Positions 15,761-24,367 of a stretch of DNA of 42,416 nt are shown piece after piece. The position numbers and the translations under genes were made by a program. The stretch is from Sphingobacteriaceae bacterium DW12. GTDB lineage: Bacteria > Bacteroidota > Bacteroidia > Sphingobacteriales > Sphingobacteriaceae. The stretch covers positions 1-42,416 of the forward strand of contig JROE01000020.1 in NCBI GenBank assembly GCA_000783305.1, given 5' to 3'. The stretch's first letter is position 1. Each line of letters starts with the position of its first letter. The notes beneath the pieces were generated by a model. The model saw only the letters and a program-made list of their open reading frames with translations. It had not been told where the DNA came from and made no database searches.

Positions 15761-15807
15761 AACAGTTATAAAGTTTATGCTTTTTGATTTATAAAAGCAC
15801 TATAATT

Positions 15808-16041
15808 ATGGCATGGTATTCCTTCACACCTCCAGGAATGAGCACACCAAATCCTGCTAATCCATTTCATTACACATTGGAACCTCTTGGTCCCCCTAGC
15901 TGTCTAAGCAACCAACATGTTTGTGGTTTACAAGCCGATGACGATTCAGGACGTCCAATTATTACGTTTGATTTATTGGCAGAAATCGCTCAAGCGCTGG
16001 AAAACAGAACTCCGAGCGTCAATGTCTTATTAAAATCTTAA
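15808..16041 (+). CDS. small Cys-containing MAWY-family protein, copy 6 (77 aa)
   Basis: MAWYSFTPPGMSTPNPANPF, YTLEPLGPPSCLSNQH, VCGLQADDDSGRPIITF, LAEIAQALENRTPSVNVLLKS. Only the two conserved Cys are present (C-x6-C), which makes this the minimal form and supports a single disulfide or metal pair as the family's core. It starts MAWY like copy 1, while copies 2, 4 and 5 start MPWY. It is the last gene of the array and is convergent with the locus-2 lipoprotein gene. Function unknown. Confidence 0.75.
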   Translation: MAWYSFTPPGMSTPNPANPFHYTLEPLGPPSCLSNQHVCGLQADDDSGRPIITFDLLAEIAQALENRTPSVNVLLKS

Positions 16042-16146
16042 AAGACTATTTTTTTAGCCCAGTCTAAATCAATCGGTTTATAGCCGGTTTTGAAGTAAAA
16101 CAACTATTTATATACGGATCTTTCCGTGTTGCCCACGAGCAATCCA

Positions 16147-16178
16147 AGAAACCTGCAAAGACAAATTTGCAGGTTTCT
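16147..16178. terminator. hairpin between convergent genes
   Basis: AGAAACCTGCAAA / TTTGCAGGTTTCT is a perfect 13-bp stem with a 6-nt loop, lying between the ends of the array and the locus-2 lipoprotein gene. Only a weak T-rich tail follows on either strand. Probably a two-way terminator. Confidence 0.65.
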
Positions 16179-16200
16179 CAACCAAATCTTATAATTAATT

Positions 16201-16974
16201 TCAGAGATATGGAATCTGAATTGGCATATAAGCATTTACTCCTGCTACAGGTAATCCTGGAGGGGCAATATATTGACCAATAATCGCTATCGTTACATTT
16301 CGGAATCTATAAACGGAGGCGTTGTAGTTAAATCTTAAAAGTAAACTATTATCATTGGAATTTCGTATCTCAAAACTGATACTATTCACATTATAGGGTA
16401 AAGGATACCTTTTGAAGGCAGAATATTCTTGATAACCCAAGGGGGAGGTTTCCTTTTCGTCACTACCCGAGACATTTATAATAATTTTTGGTCCTGTTGA
16501 GGATAAGTTTATGAATCGTAAATTAATAACACTATCCACACTGGTAAGTTTTCTTCCAATATCTAACGAGGGTAAAGATAAATCCGATTCCAGTCTAAGC
16601 ATCGTATCTATTTTAGTTGGGGTTCCAGATAAATACATCGAGTACATCCTACCTGCTTCGAGATTAGTAATTTTATCATACCATAAATTTGTTGTATCAT
16701 TTGTAGGCACTACTTTCAAAAAAGTTTTCTGTCCGGCTACAGACACATAGAGTTTACTACTACCATAAGGTAACGAAACAGAATTATTAATCCAATACAT
16801 CTTTTTATCTGACACATTAGCTTTTACTCCGCCGCCGCCAACAACAGCGTTGACTACATTTACCTTAGCTATTGAAATCCCTGTTAAGATTTCTTCGTCT
16901 TTTTTACATGCACATAACAATACCGCACCGATAACTGCTAAACAGAATGTCCTATATTTTATTTCTATTTTCAT
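16201..16974 (-). CDS. lipoprotein, DUF4397-like (locus 2)
   Basis: 257 aa. The signal MKIEIKYRTFCLAVIGAVLLCACKKDEE has a clear lipobox (LCAC). The mature part is beta-rich with repeated motifs such as VNVVNAVVGG, KLYVSVAGQKTFLKV and INLRFINLSSTGPKIIINVSG, which resemble DUF4397 repeats. It is the last gene of the locus-2 operon, 59 nt after susD. A surface-exposed accessory protein of the SusCD system is the natural reading. DUF4397 membership is a by-eye match and is less certain than the lipoprotein call. Confidence 0.7.
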   Translation of the reverse strand: MKIEIKYRTFCLAVIGAVLLCACKKDEEILTGISIAKVNVVNAVVGGGGVKANVSDKKMYWINNSVSLPYGSSKLYVSVAGQKTFLKVVPTNDTTNLWYDKITNLEAGRMYSMYLSGTPTKIDTMLRLESDLSLPSLDIGRKLTSVDSVINLRFINLSSTGPKIIINVSGSDEKETSPLGYQEYSAFKRYPLPYNVNSISFEIRNSNDNSLLLRFNYNASVYRFRNVTIAIIGQYIAPPGLPVAGVNAYMPIQIPYL

Positions 16975-17033
16975 TGCTTTCTTCCTTAGCTTTTTTCTAA
17001 CATTACTATTCTTCCGTTTCGAAAAGGCACAAA

Positions 17034-18440
17034 TTACCTTGGGTTTTGGTCCATCCCTGTTATTACAATAACTTCTCGCGTCGGAATCAAAAAAGTATAA
17101 CGTAAATCATTAGGTTTTAATGGTTCATAAAGGATAGTATTCATATCTCTTCGTAGTGTGATAGCAAACTGCGGATCCTTATTCAAGCGACGCAGGTCCG
17201 TCCAACGCAAAGTTCTGAAAACCAACTCCTTCCTGCGTTCGGTAAGAATTTGAACCAAAGCATCATTGGCACTTGTAGCTGTTCTACTATTATAGGGAGG
17301 CTTCATACGTTTAGCCATTAATGTGTTTAAATCAGCCATTGCAAGTACTGTATTGCCTTCACGCGCATAACATTCCGCTCGTATCAGATACATTTCATCA
17401 GTAGCTAAACCTATAAATTGAGCAGCAGAAGTAAATCCACTATAATTTCCTCTAAAAACAAAAGTCCCACCACCGGCACTTTGAAAATATACTGTTTTCC
17501 TACAATCGGACACTTCATAAGTATTATAAAGATCTGGATGAATAAATGCTGCTGCCTGAGTTAGAGTTCCACTTGTAGTAAGAGCTTGAAAAATTATTTC
17601 AGCATTAAATTGAGAAAATGAAGCTCCAGTCATCGCCGCTCTAACGGTGGTCGTAGTTGGGGTTACGCTTGTTGAATTATAATCAATTAGAGTACTGTAT
17701 AATTTGAGACATGCATCAGCCATTATTTTCGCATTTACATAATCTTCCATTGCCAAATATGTTCGTGCCAACGCTGCATAAGCTGCTGCTTTACTTGGAC
17801 GTGACTTAACAAAGACATCTATTGGTAAAAAATCTATTGATTCTTTCAAATCTGCAATAATCTGATTATACACTTCCTCAACAGAGCCTCTTACAGACTT
17901 TTCAAGAAAATCAGAAGTAAGTCGCAAAGGAATACCTAAATCAGAAGATGCAGTATTGACGTCAAAAGGTTTACAAAATAATTGAGCCAAATTATAATAT
18001 GCAAAAGCTCTAAAAAACAATGCGGATCCTTTGATAACATTATAATCAGGATCAGAAGGGGAAGAATTATTAACTACACCTAAAATCAAGTTAGCGCTAT
18101 AAATGACTTGATATCCTCTACCCCATTCCCCTACATGTTCACCTAATGGATTCCATATATAATTGTCTTTGCCTTCAGCTGAATTGTTAACATCTCGAAG
18201 ATTTCCATAATTTGCATCTGTAAAATAATAGTTGTCACCAGCTGCCTCCCCATGATCTGAGTAACTCGCGTTCATTCGAGAATAGTCATCTAACATCGCT
18301 CGACAATCCAATAATGTACTGGGGCTAGCTTGGCTCAAATCAGGCTTCTGATTTAGAAAATTTTCACTACAATTGGATAGTCCAAACTGAAATGCGATGG
18401 CGCTCGATATACAAAATAACTTGGTTGGTTTCATTATCAT
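17034..18440 (-). CDS. susD: SusD/RagB family lipoprotein (locus 2)
   Basis: 468 aa, on the short side for SusD. The signal runs to SNCSENFLNQKPD, with the lipobox Cys before the FLNQKP start usual in the family. The TPR-like hallmark ALFFRAFAYYNLAQLFCKPF is present, as is the C-terminal ILTERRKELVFRTLRWTDLRRLN. It starts 15 nt after susC (ATG at 18440 or 18434). SusC/SusD pairs of this compact type, next to TlpA-like proteins, often handle peptides or other non-glycan ligands in Bacteroidota. That reading is inference; no substrate-binding residues can be assigned. Confidence 0.9.
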   Translation of the reverse strand: MIMKPTKLFCISSAIAFQFGLSNCSENFLNQKPDLSQASPSTLLDCRAMLDDYSRMNASYSDHGEAAGDNYYFTDANYGNLRDVNNSAEGKDNYIWNPLGEHVGEWGRGYQVIYSANLILGVVNNSSPSDPDYNVIKGSALFFRAFAYYNLAQLFCKPFDVNTASSDLGIPLRLTSDFLEKSVRGSVEEVYNQIIADLKESIDFLPIDVFVKSRPSKAAAYAALARTYLAMEDYVNAKIMADACLKLYSTLIDYNSTSVTPTTTTVRAAMTGASFSQFNAEIIFQALTTSGTLTQAAAFIHPDLYNTYEVSDCRKTVYFQSAGGGTFVFRGNYSGFTSAAQFIGLATDEMYLIRAECYAREGNTVLAMADLNTLMAKRMKPPYNSRTATSANDALVQILTERRKELVFRTLRWTDLRRLNKDPQFAITLRRDMNTILYEPLKPNDLRYTFLIPTREVIVITGMDQNPR

Positions 18441-18455
18441 TCTGGTTAAAAAATA

Positions 18456-21400
18456 TTAAAAAGTAGCTCTAACTCCTAGTGAAAAAGACCTAGGCGCTAT
18501 TGGTTCACCATAGGAATCTGGATCAAGACCAACTCTATTGGCTCTCCAGAGAATTCCCAAATTGGTTATATTGCAATAGATTTGCATAGTACGTATAATT
18601 GACCCTATACTTGGAAAACGATAATCAACACGAATATCCTCGAGTCGAATGTGGTCTCCACGAACTACATTAGCAGAAGATGTGGCATAAAATCTATCTC
18701 TTTGTGTATCATTAGCAGTAAAATTAATAGAGGGAATAGTCGTCCAAGCTTCATCACCAGGCTTTTGCCATCGATTCGAATAATAATTGAAAGGAAATGT
18801 ATTCACAGCACCTAAACCAGTTGAACCATTGTAAAATGGATTAAGTAGCTTGTACTTGAATTTATACAAGATATTAGCGGATAGGGAAAAAGCTTTCCAT
18901 TGAAATGTATTACGCAAAGCCCCATAGTATAATGGAATAACTGACCCATGGCTATCTAGCTTTTTGAACTGTCCTCCTAATAATCCTTGATAATTATTTG
19001 ATAGATTTCCATCATCATCATAACCTAAGGGATCACCAGTAAGGGGATCCAGCCCTGCAAACTTATATGTATATAAACTATAGGGATCTTTACCCTCACG
19101 AAAATTCCTCGCTTGTAGAGAACCTCCCATGTTTGGAACATACATAGAAGCTAACTCACCCGTGGGTAGTAAATATTTAGTTACCACATTACGTGTATAA
19201 CTTAACAACAGGTCACTTGTCCATTGAAGGGCCCTATTTTTCACATTTATTGAATTCAGATTAATGTCAAAACCACTAGTTTTCAAACTTGCGCTATTCA
19301 TATTTAACTGTGCATACCCAACACTAATATCTACAGGCGTAGGAGCAATTAAATTGGTAGATCGTTTTTGATACCACTCCAAAGTTCCCGATAGCCACAT
19401 ACCACGAAGTGCAAAATCTATCCCTAAGTTCAAAACCCCAGACCGTTCAGGGGTAAGATAAGGATTCGGAGGATTACCCATTGAAGCAAAGTTCAATCCC
19501 GTCACGCTGTTGACAACGTTAGAGTAGATAATTGTTGGATATGCAGAAACAGTATTATTTACATTTCCCAAATACCCATAGGTTGCGCGTAACTTAAGCT
19601 TCTCTATGATATTGGGATTAAAGAACACTTCATGATGCAGATTCCAAGCCCCACCTATTGACCAATTTGGCTTAAATCGGTCTTTGTCAGAAATGCCAAA
19701 AATATTAGCAGCATCATTTCGTCCACTGACCGTTAAGGTGTAACGCTTATCATAACTATACGAAGCATTCATAAAGACAGAAGTAGTGCGATATATAAAT
19801 GATGGTGCGACAGAAATTGGAACAGGAAGGATAACTGTCCCTAAATTATTAAGAACTGGCAACGGTGTCCCATAATTGATTGATGTAAAACTTATTGGAT
19901 CGGTGTTATATCCCCATAACCGAAGTACATAGGGTTCCCCATTTACTTTAGCATCGCTTCGTTCTCCACCAATTAAGATATTTAATTCGTGTTTGTTGTC
20001 AAAAATTCGATTAGCACTAATTTGTCCACGTAATACATTAGAAATTCGACTAGAGTTCTGTTTTGCGATACCGTCACCCATAGGAATATTGAATTTTGCA
20101 GGAGCATGTAAATCCGTGGCATTGTAACTTGCATAGGTATTAATTAAATCCCGCATATAATAGGATTTTCTACTTGAAAAACTTGTCGCATCATCCGTAT
20201 TTTTACTATACTGATAATTGACTTGAAGATTCAAGAATGGTAATATTTCATAGGTTCCTCCAAAATTTAACAAGATATTTTGACTATTGCTTTCATTATA
20301 ATTTGTGTATATGTCATTAATTGGGTAATAGGACCAATCTAATAGTCGTCCCGATCCGACCGAATTACGATAAGTGGACTTAAGACCGTATTGACCTAAA
20401 CCAAAAGGGTTAATTAATTCCAATGGCATTCCTTTGTCATCTGCTAGTCTAAAATATGGTTGGCTTGGTAAGAAAGTTGCAACACGATGAGTTTGACCTA
20501 GGGTTGAGGGAGTGTGATAAACAGCATTGGTATACTGAATATCCGTGCTAATCTCCAATTTTTGAATGGGACGAAAAGTGATATTATTCCGAAGATTTTT
20601 TCGAGTATAGTTAACGTTAACTTCACCATCAGCATTACGATCATAACCACCTGAAAAAAAGTAATTCAATTGTCGACTTCCGCCAGAAAAATTCATTGAA
20701 TATTGCTGTAGTACAGCGTTTCGGTATAAATATTTGCTTACATCATTTCTATAATCATAACTTCGGTAAGAATCAATCTGGCGATCTATATTATCTCTTC
20801 CCTCTAAATCATTTATTGGAAGTAACCTTTGTTTAGCTAACAACTCGACTATCGGCGAAACGGGACTAAAAATAGCATCATTAATACTCCCGTTATAGAT
20901 TCCTCTATTGAAATTCATTATTTCGACATCGATAAAGTCCGAACTATTCATCGACGGTCCATAAAAAAAATTAGGGCGCCCTTGCATTGTCAAATTACTA
21001 TTTATGGAGATACGCATAGATTTATCATATTCACCTTTTTTTGTTGTGATCACAATTACTCCATTGCTAGAACGACTCCCCCAAATAGATGCAGCAGCCG
21101 CATCTTTCAGAATTGTTACACTTTCTACATCATTGGGATTAATATTATTAATGTCTCCTTCATAGGGAAAATTATCCAAAATAACTAAAGGGAATCTGCT
21201 TGGAGTACCAGCATCAAGATTTGTATTGGTAGTTAAGGTACTGATTCCTCTTATTTGGAGATAGTTTAAAGCATTCACTTTTCTCCCAACGCCGGTATTT
21301 ACCGAAGGATTTATATATCCAGGTACTTGGTTTACTGAACCAAAAATAGTACTTGTAGTCACACCTTTCAGTCGAGTAATGATATCCGTGCCGACACTCC

Positions 21401-22109
21401 GATTAAGCAATTCATTATTGATATGTTCAAAAGAACCAGTTGCTCGTTCTTTGGGCAATTGGAAATATCCAGTACTCACGTTAACCTCCGATAATACATT
21501 TTCAGATATTCGCATAACGACCTCTAAAAAACCTTTTATATTAGACACTTTGATATTCTTGGTATCGTATCCCATATAACCTATTCGAATAACAGCATCT
21601 GCCGGCACATTATTTAATATAAAAATACCTTCTGGATTTGTCCTAGTCACGATACCTGTTCCCTCAATCTGAATAGAAGCACTGCCTAAAGGTTTCCGAT
21701 TCTCATCCAACACTTTTCCTTGGACATCCCTTTGCTGTTCTGCTAGTGAAGAAATTGATTTAATGACCACTGTTTTATCACTAATTGAATAAGAAAAAGG
21801 TTGATTGGCTAATAAGTGATCTAACACCACCGACAACTCTTGGTCTTGGACGTCCAAATTGATTTTGGAATCGTGCACTGATAATTGGGCTCCATACAAG
21901 AAATCCAAACCAGTCTGTTGTTTGAGCTTTTTGAAAACCTGCTCCAGCGAAGCATTGCGCTCAGATAGCGTCACCTTCTGTCCGTAAGAGGTAGCACTTA
22001 CTTGCAGACAGCCTGCCAGTATCAAAAATGTCGTTATTTTCATAACAAGCACTGTATGGTAGGAAAGCCGAGGCCATCGTACCCGTTGTTTAACATAAAA
22101 AATATTCAT
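18456..22109 (-). CDS. susC: SusC/RagA TonB-dependent transporter with STN domain (locus 2)
   Basis: 1217 aa. The signal peptide is near residues 20-43 (MKITTFLILAGCLQVSATSYGQ). Then come an STN domain at about 45-118 (LEQVFKKLKQQTGLDFLYG), a regulatory beta domain from VQGKVLDENRKPLGSASIQI, a plug (LQIRGISTLTTNTN, ILKDAAAASIWGSRSSNGVI) and a barrel ending RSFSLGVRATF. The STN domain fits control by the sigma/FecR pair encoded at 24662-26508, although the non-coding block and tlpA lie between them. One copy of the shared motif lies about 185 nt upstream. An antisense terminator lies in the leader. The gene looks more AT-rich than loci 1 and 3. Confidence 0.92.
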   Translation of the reverse strand: MNIFYVKQRVRWPRLSYHTVLVMKITTFLILAGCLQVSATSYGQKVTLSERNASLEQVFKKLKQQTGLDFLYGAQLSVHDSKINLDVQDQELSVVLDHLLANQPFSYSISDKTVVIKSISSLAEQQRDVQGKVLDENRKPLGSASIQIEGTGIVTRTNPEGIFILNNVPADAVIRIGYMGYDTKNIKVSNIKGFLEVVMRISENVLSEVNVSTGYFQLPKERATGSFEHINNELLNRSVGTDIITRLKGVTTSTIFGSVNQVPGYINPSVNTGVGRKVNALNYLQIRGISTLTTNTNLDAGTPSRFPLVILDNFPYEGDINNINPNDVESVTILKDAAAASIWGSRSSNGVIVITTKKGEYDKSMRISINSNLTMQGRPNFFYGPSMNSSDFIDVEIMNFNRGIYNGSINDAIFSPVSPIVELLAKQRLLPINDLEGRDNIDRQIDSYRSYDYRNDVSKYLYRNAVLQQYSMNFSGGSRQLNYFFSGGYDRNADGEVNVNYTRKNLRNNITFRPIQKLEISTDIQYTNAVYHTPSTLGQTHRVATFLPSQPYFRLADDKGMPLELINPFGLGQYGLKSTYRNSVGSGRLLDWSYYPINDIYTNYNESNSQNILLNFGGTYEILPFLNLQVNYQYSKNTDDATSFSSRKSYYMRDLINTYASYNATDLHAPAKFNIPMGDGIAKQNSSRISNVLRGQISANRIFDNKHELNILIGGERSDAKVNGEPYVLRLWGYNTDPISFTSINYGTPLPVLNNLGTVILPVPISVAPSFIYRTTSVFMNASYSYDKRYTLTVSGRNDAANIFGISDKDRFKPNWSIGGAWNLHHEVFFNPNIIEKLKLRATYGYLGNVNNTVSAYPTIIYSNVVNSVTGLNFASMGNPPNPYLTPERSGVLNLGIDFALRGMWLSGTLEWYQKRSTNLIAPTPVDISVGYAQLNMNSASLKTSGFDINLNSINVKNRALQWTSDLLLSYTRNVVTKYLLPTGELASMYVPNMGGSLQARNFREGKDPYSLYTYKFAGLDPLTGDPLGYDDDGNLSNNYQGLLGGQFKKLDSHGSVIPLYYGALRNTFQWKAFSLSANILYKFKYKLLNPFYNGSTGLGAVNTFPFNYYSNRWQKPGDEAWTTIPSINFTANDTQRDRFYATSSANVVRGDHIRLEDIRVDYRFPSIGSIIRTMQIYCNITNLGILWRANRVGLDPDSYGEPIAPRSFSLGVRATF

Positions 22110-22122
22110 ACTTTTGGGTTAG

Positions 22123-22208
22123 TTGGGTTATGGGATAAAACTCATTGGTCTAGCAAGATGACCCGACGTCTAAGCCATGGATATGCTGGAACATACCATG
22201 GTTTTTTT
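22123..22208 (+). ncRNA. candidate small RNA antisense to the susC (locus 2) leader
   Basis: On the plus strand there is a -7 element TACTTTTG at 22109-22116 with GTTG at 22085-22088 (20-nt spacing, as expected for -33/-7). A terminator hairpin follows, CCATGGATATG / CATACCATGG at 22175-22201 with one bulged base, then T7 to 22208. The product of about 86 nt would pair with the susC leader. This is the best supported of the three because both promoter elements are seen. The start site is inferred. Confidence 0.6.
22175..22208 (+). terminator. plus-strand intrinsic terminator upstream of susC (locus 2)
   Basis: A 10-bp stem (one bulge) with loop CTGGAA, followed by T7. The nearest plus-strand protein gene ends 6 kb away, so it must end a local non-coding transcript. 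Confidence 0.75.
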
Positions 22209-22294
22209 ACGTTATAGCAGCTCAACCGGAGCGGATGATTAATTGTGTTATCATGTTGATGTGTTTTTAGATGTTAATTGTCTGTTATATCAAT

Positions 22295-22323
22295 AGGTTC
22301 CCTTTTCATGGAATGCCCCTAGT
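22295..22323 (-). promoter_or_regulatory. CTAGGGAT-N14-GAACCT motif, site 7 (before susC, locus 2)
   Basis: The minus strand reads CTAGGGGC, 14 nt, GAACCTATTGATATA. It leaves a leader of about 185 nt before susC. Apart from this site and the antisense RNA region, nothing was recognised in 22210-22484. Confidence 0.65.
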
Positions 22324-22484
22324 AGAAAAGTAATCCTGCCTTTTATGACTATCAAGTCTTTTGTTGTTAGCTTCGCTACTTGTTACTCTTAACCGGTCAC
22401 TCATCACTCACGCCTATCTACAATAGGTCTCTTCTCGCCATTAGCCAGTTCCTATACTGTATAATACCTTCTTGTGTCTAATCT

Positions 22485-23792
22485 CTACCGTTGATCATCA
22501 GAAATCACTAATACTTCAATCTCGCGCTCTGCCTCAATCAAATCCAAGCCATGGCGTTGCATTTCCTTTCGTAATCCTGCTACAGTTCCATCGTAAGTCT
22601 CCATACGCAATCCTCCTTCAAAGCCAGTTTCATCAATCGCGGGAGGAAATTTACGCTGTATATCTAGATGCATCATTACTAGAGCTGGAATAGAGGTCCC
22701 CCCTTGTTTAATTTCTAAGGTATTTGTAATAGGCCTATCTGTACGGACAAATACAAGACATTTCACCTTGCGCATCTCATAACGTCCATTCACCCCTAAG
22801 CGACTATTTAAATCCTGCACAGCCAACTTGGCCATAACCAGCTTATCCACAAACCCTTGCTTCACCTGCTCATAGCAAATCAGATGCTTACGGTCCCATT
22901 CTGCTCGATCTCCATATTCATCTTTGTAGAAATAACGGTATGGCTCTTTGACTTCCAGAAATGTGCGTCCTGGCGTGGTTAAAAAAGTAGGTCTACCAGA
23001 TCTGGTATTAACCAGCAGCATTTGGTACGCATGAAAAATAGATTGATTAAAGATGGCAATACGGCTGCGATTCATTATCGTATCTTGCAAAAAGTTAATG
23101 CCTCCGATGGAAGGCACAGATGCCGTCTGCCCAGTTAACACTGCATAACCATAGTAAGCTGATTCAGTACCATCTTGTGAGAGAGCATCCAATGTCATAA
23201 ATGGTCTTGTTGTATCAAAACTATCATTTTTCAATGGCCAATTTATTGCCTTATTATCCAGTATACTTTTTACATTTATTCCATTGATATACGTTCCATC
23301 CGTAATAGCCGTGACCTTACCTTTATAAATCCAAACTACATGTGGTACACCTTTATGGGGGAAATAGGAAGCTAACATTCTATCTTCGACTACAGAAGGT
23401 CTGTGGACAGGTGTTTTCTGTTCCTTTAAATAGCGATTGGTCTTAAAAAAATCAGTAATCTTATTTTCAGCTTGCCAAGTAACGGACAATAATTTAATTT
23501 GGCCATCAAAAACTTGTTGCAAGGAATCTAACTTAGGCATACTGAGTATACATGAGCTACAGCTTGTATCCCAAAAATCAAGTATCAAAAGTTTATCCTT
23601 ATAGTCAGACGTTCGAATAGAACGCTTGTCATTGTTGATGATTTTGTCGATTAGAATATCCGGTACTTGATCGCCAATATACAATTCGGCTATTCCAGAT
23701 ACCAAAGCTGGTCGGCCATACTTATCCTGCGCCTCGGCAACAGCAGAATTGATTAAAAAAATAAAAAAACAAATAAGGGGTGTAAATTTCAT
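22485..23792 (-). CDS. TlpA-like thioredoxin-fold exported protein (locus 2)
   Basis: 435 aa. The signal peptide MKFTPLICFFIFLINSAVAEAQ has a type I site. The thioredoxin-like domain (about 35-180) contains LLILDFWDTSCSSCILSMPK with the redox pair C78-x-x-C81. The Trp usually just before the first Cys is replaced by Ser in this copy. The domain continues with VEDRMLASYFPHKGVPHVVWIYKGKV, including the cis-Pro region (GVPHVVW). The remaining 250 residues are an extension seen in Bacteroidota TlpA proteins and end in a region resembling DUF3738-type extensions. It lies between fecR and susC, preceded by the shared motif 40 nt upstream of the ATG. Likely periplasmic disulfide reductase or thiol handling for the locus-2 substrate. 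Confidence 0.82.
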   Translation of the reverse strand: MKFTPLICFFIFLINSAVAEAQDKYGRPALVSGIAELYIGDQVPDILIDKIINNDKRSIRTSDYKDKLLILDFWDTSCSSCILSMPKLDSLQQVFDGQIKLLSVTWQAENKITDFFKTNRYLKEQKTPVHRPSVVEDRMLASYFPHKGVPHVVWIYKGKVTAITDGTYINGINVKSILDNKAINWPLKNDSFDTTRPFMTLDALSQDGTESAYYGYAVLTGQTASVPSIGGINFLQDTIMNRSRIAIFNQSIFHAYQMLLVNTRSGRPTFLTTPGRTFLEVKEPYRYFYKDEYGDRAEWDRKHLICYEQVKQGFVDKLVMAKLAVQDLNSRLGVNGRYEMRKVKCLVFVRTDRPITNTLEIKQGGTSIPALVMMHLDIQRKFPPAIDETGFEGGLRMETYDGTVAGLRKEMQRHGLDLIEAEREIEVLVISDDQR

Positions 23793-23832
23793 GATAGTCT
23801 ATTAATAAATATAAAAGATGTGATACGTATAA

Positions 23833-23861
23833 AGGTTCTATTTGGGAGTTCATCCCCTAGT
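23833..23861 (-). promoter_or_regulatory. CTAGGGAT-N14-GAACCT motif, site 6 (before tlpA)
   Basis: The minus strand reads CTAGGGGA, 14 nt, GAACCTTTATA. It leaves about 40 nt to the tlpA start codon. Confidence 0.65.
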
Positions 23862-23986
23862 CAAAATGTGAGGAATATGGAGACGATAGTGATGGTTGGT
23901 AATTAAGAGCTCATTTGAGATGATTAAGTGCTGACTGATGGAAAAAAGGGCCAATGACAGCATGAATTTCGTGGACACCAGTCTAC

Positions 23987-24120
23987 TTAAAAAAGCCGTA
24001 AGGACCTCGCGTACTTACGGCATGAATACAACATAAACATGAGAAACAACGTGTTGGCCACGGTAGCTCAACCAAACACCTTCTTACTCAAAGGTTCTAC
24101 TTGTAGCGAATATCCCTAGT
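23987..24120 (-). ncRNA. candidate small RNA unit 3 (motif, body, terminator)
   Basis: The motif is at 24092-24120 (CTAGGGAT, 14 nt, GAACCTTTGAG). About 70 nt of body follow, then the hairpin GCCGTAAG / CTTACGGC (23995-24021, loop containing GCGAGG on the minus strand) and T6. An RNA of about 100 nt would result. A 15-codon frame (ATGTTGTATTCATGCCG...) overlaps the hairpin but is not convincing as a gene. Confidence 0.5.
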
Positions 24121-24230
24121 GAAAAAGTAATTGGGAAATAACGTTTAGATGTAAGATCCCTGAACCGGTCTGGCAAGCTAACCGAAAGTAATCAAGCGCA
24201 AGTGAAGAGAACCAGTCTCGAGCAGTAGCA

Positions 24231-24339
24231 GAAAAAAGAGCCGTAAGGGCCTCGCATCCCTTACGGCCGATAACATAGATGCGGGTACCTATCACCCCTC
24301 CTATATCTATATGTTCTACAAAAGGTAACTGTCCCCGGT
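24231..24339 (-). ncRNA. candidate small RNA unit 2 (motif, body, terminator)
   Basis: The motif at 24311-24339 is the weakest copy (CCGGGGAC, 14 nt, GAACAT). About 43 nt of body follow, then the hairpin GCCGTAAGGG / CCCTTACGGC (24240-24267), the strongest of the set, with a loop containing GCGAGG on the minus strand, followed by TCTTTTTT. Confidence 0.5.
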
Positions 24340-24367
24340 GAAATCCTTAAATAAATATCGTCCGAAA

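Noticed and set aside
23990..24045. Fifteen-codon peptide overlapping the hairpin of unit 3.
   Set aside because: The frame is not kept in unit 1, and the bases are explained by the terminator stem.
24092..24130. Plus-strand GGTTC...CCCTAGTGAAAAAGTAA resembles a preQ1-I riboswitch.
   Set aside because: The A-rich tail is absent from the other seven copies of the motif, and no plus-strand gene follows. All copies are oriented toward minus-strand genes.
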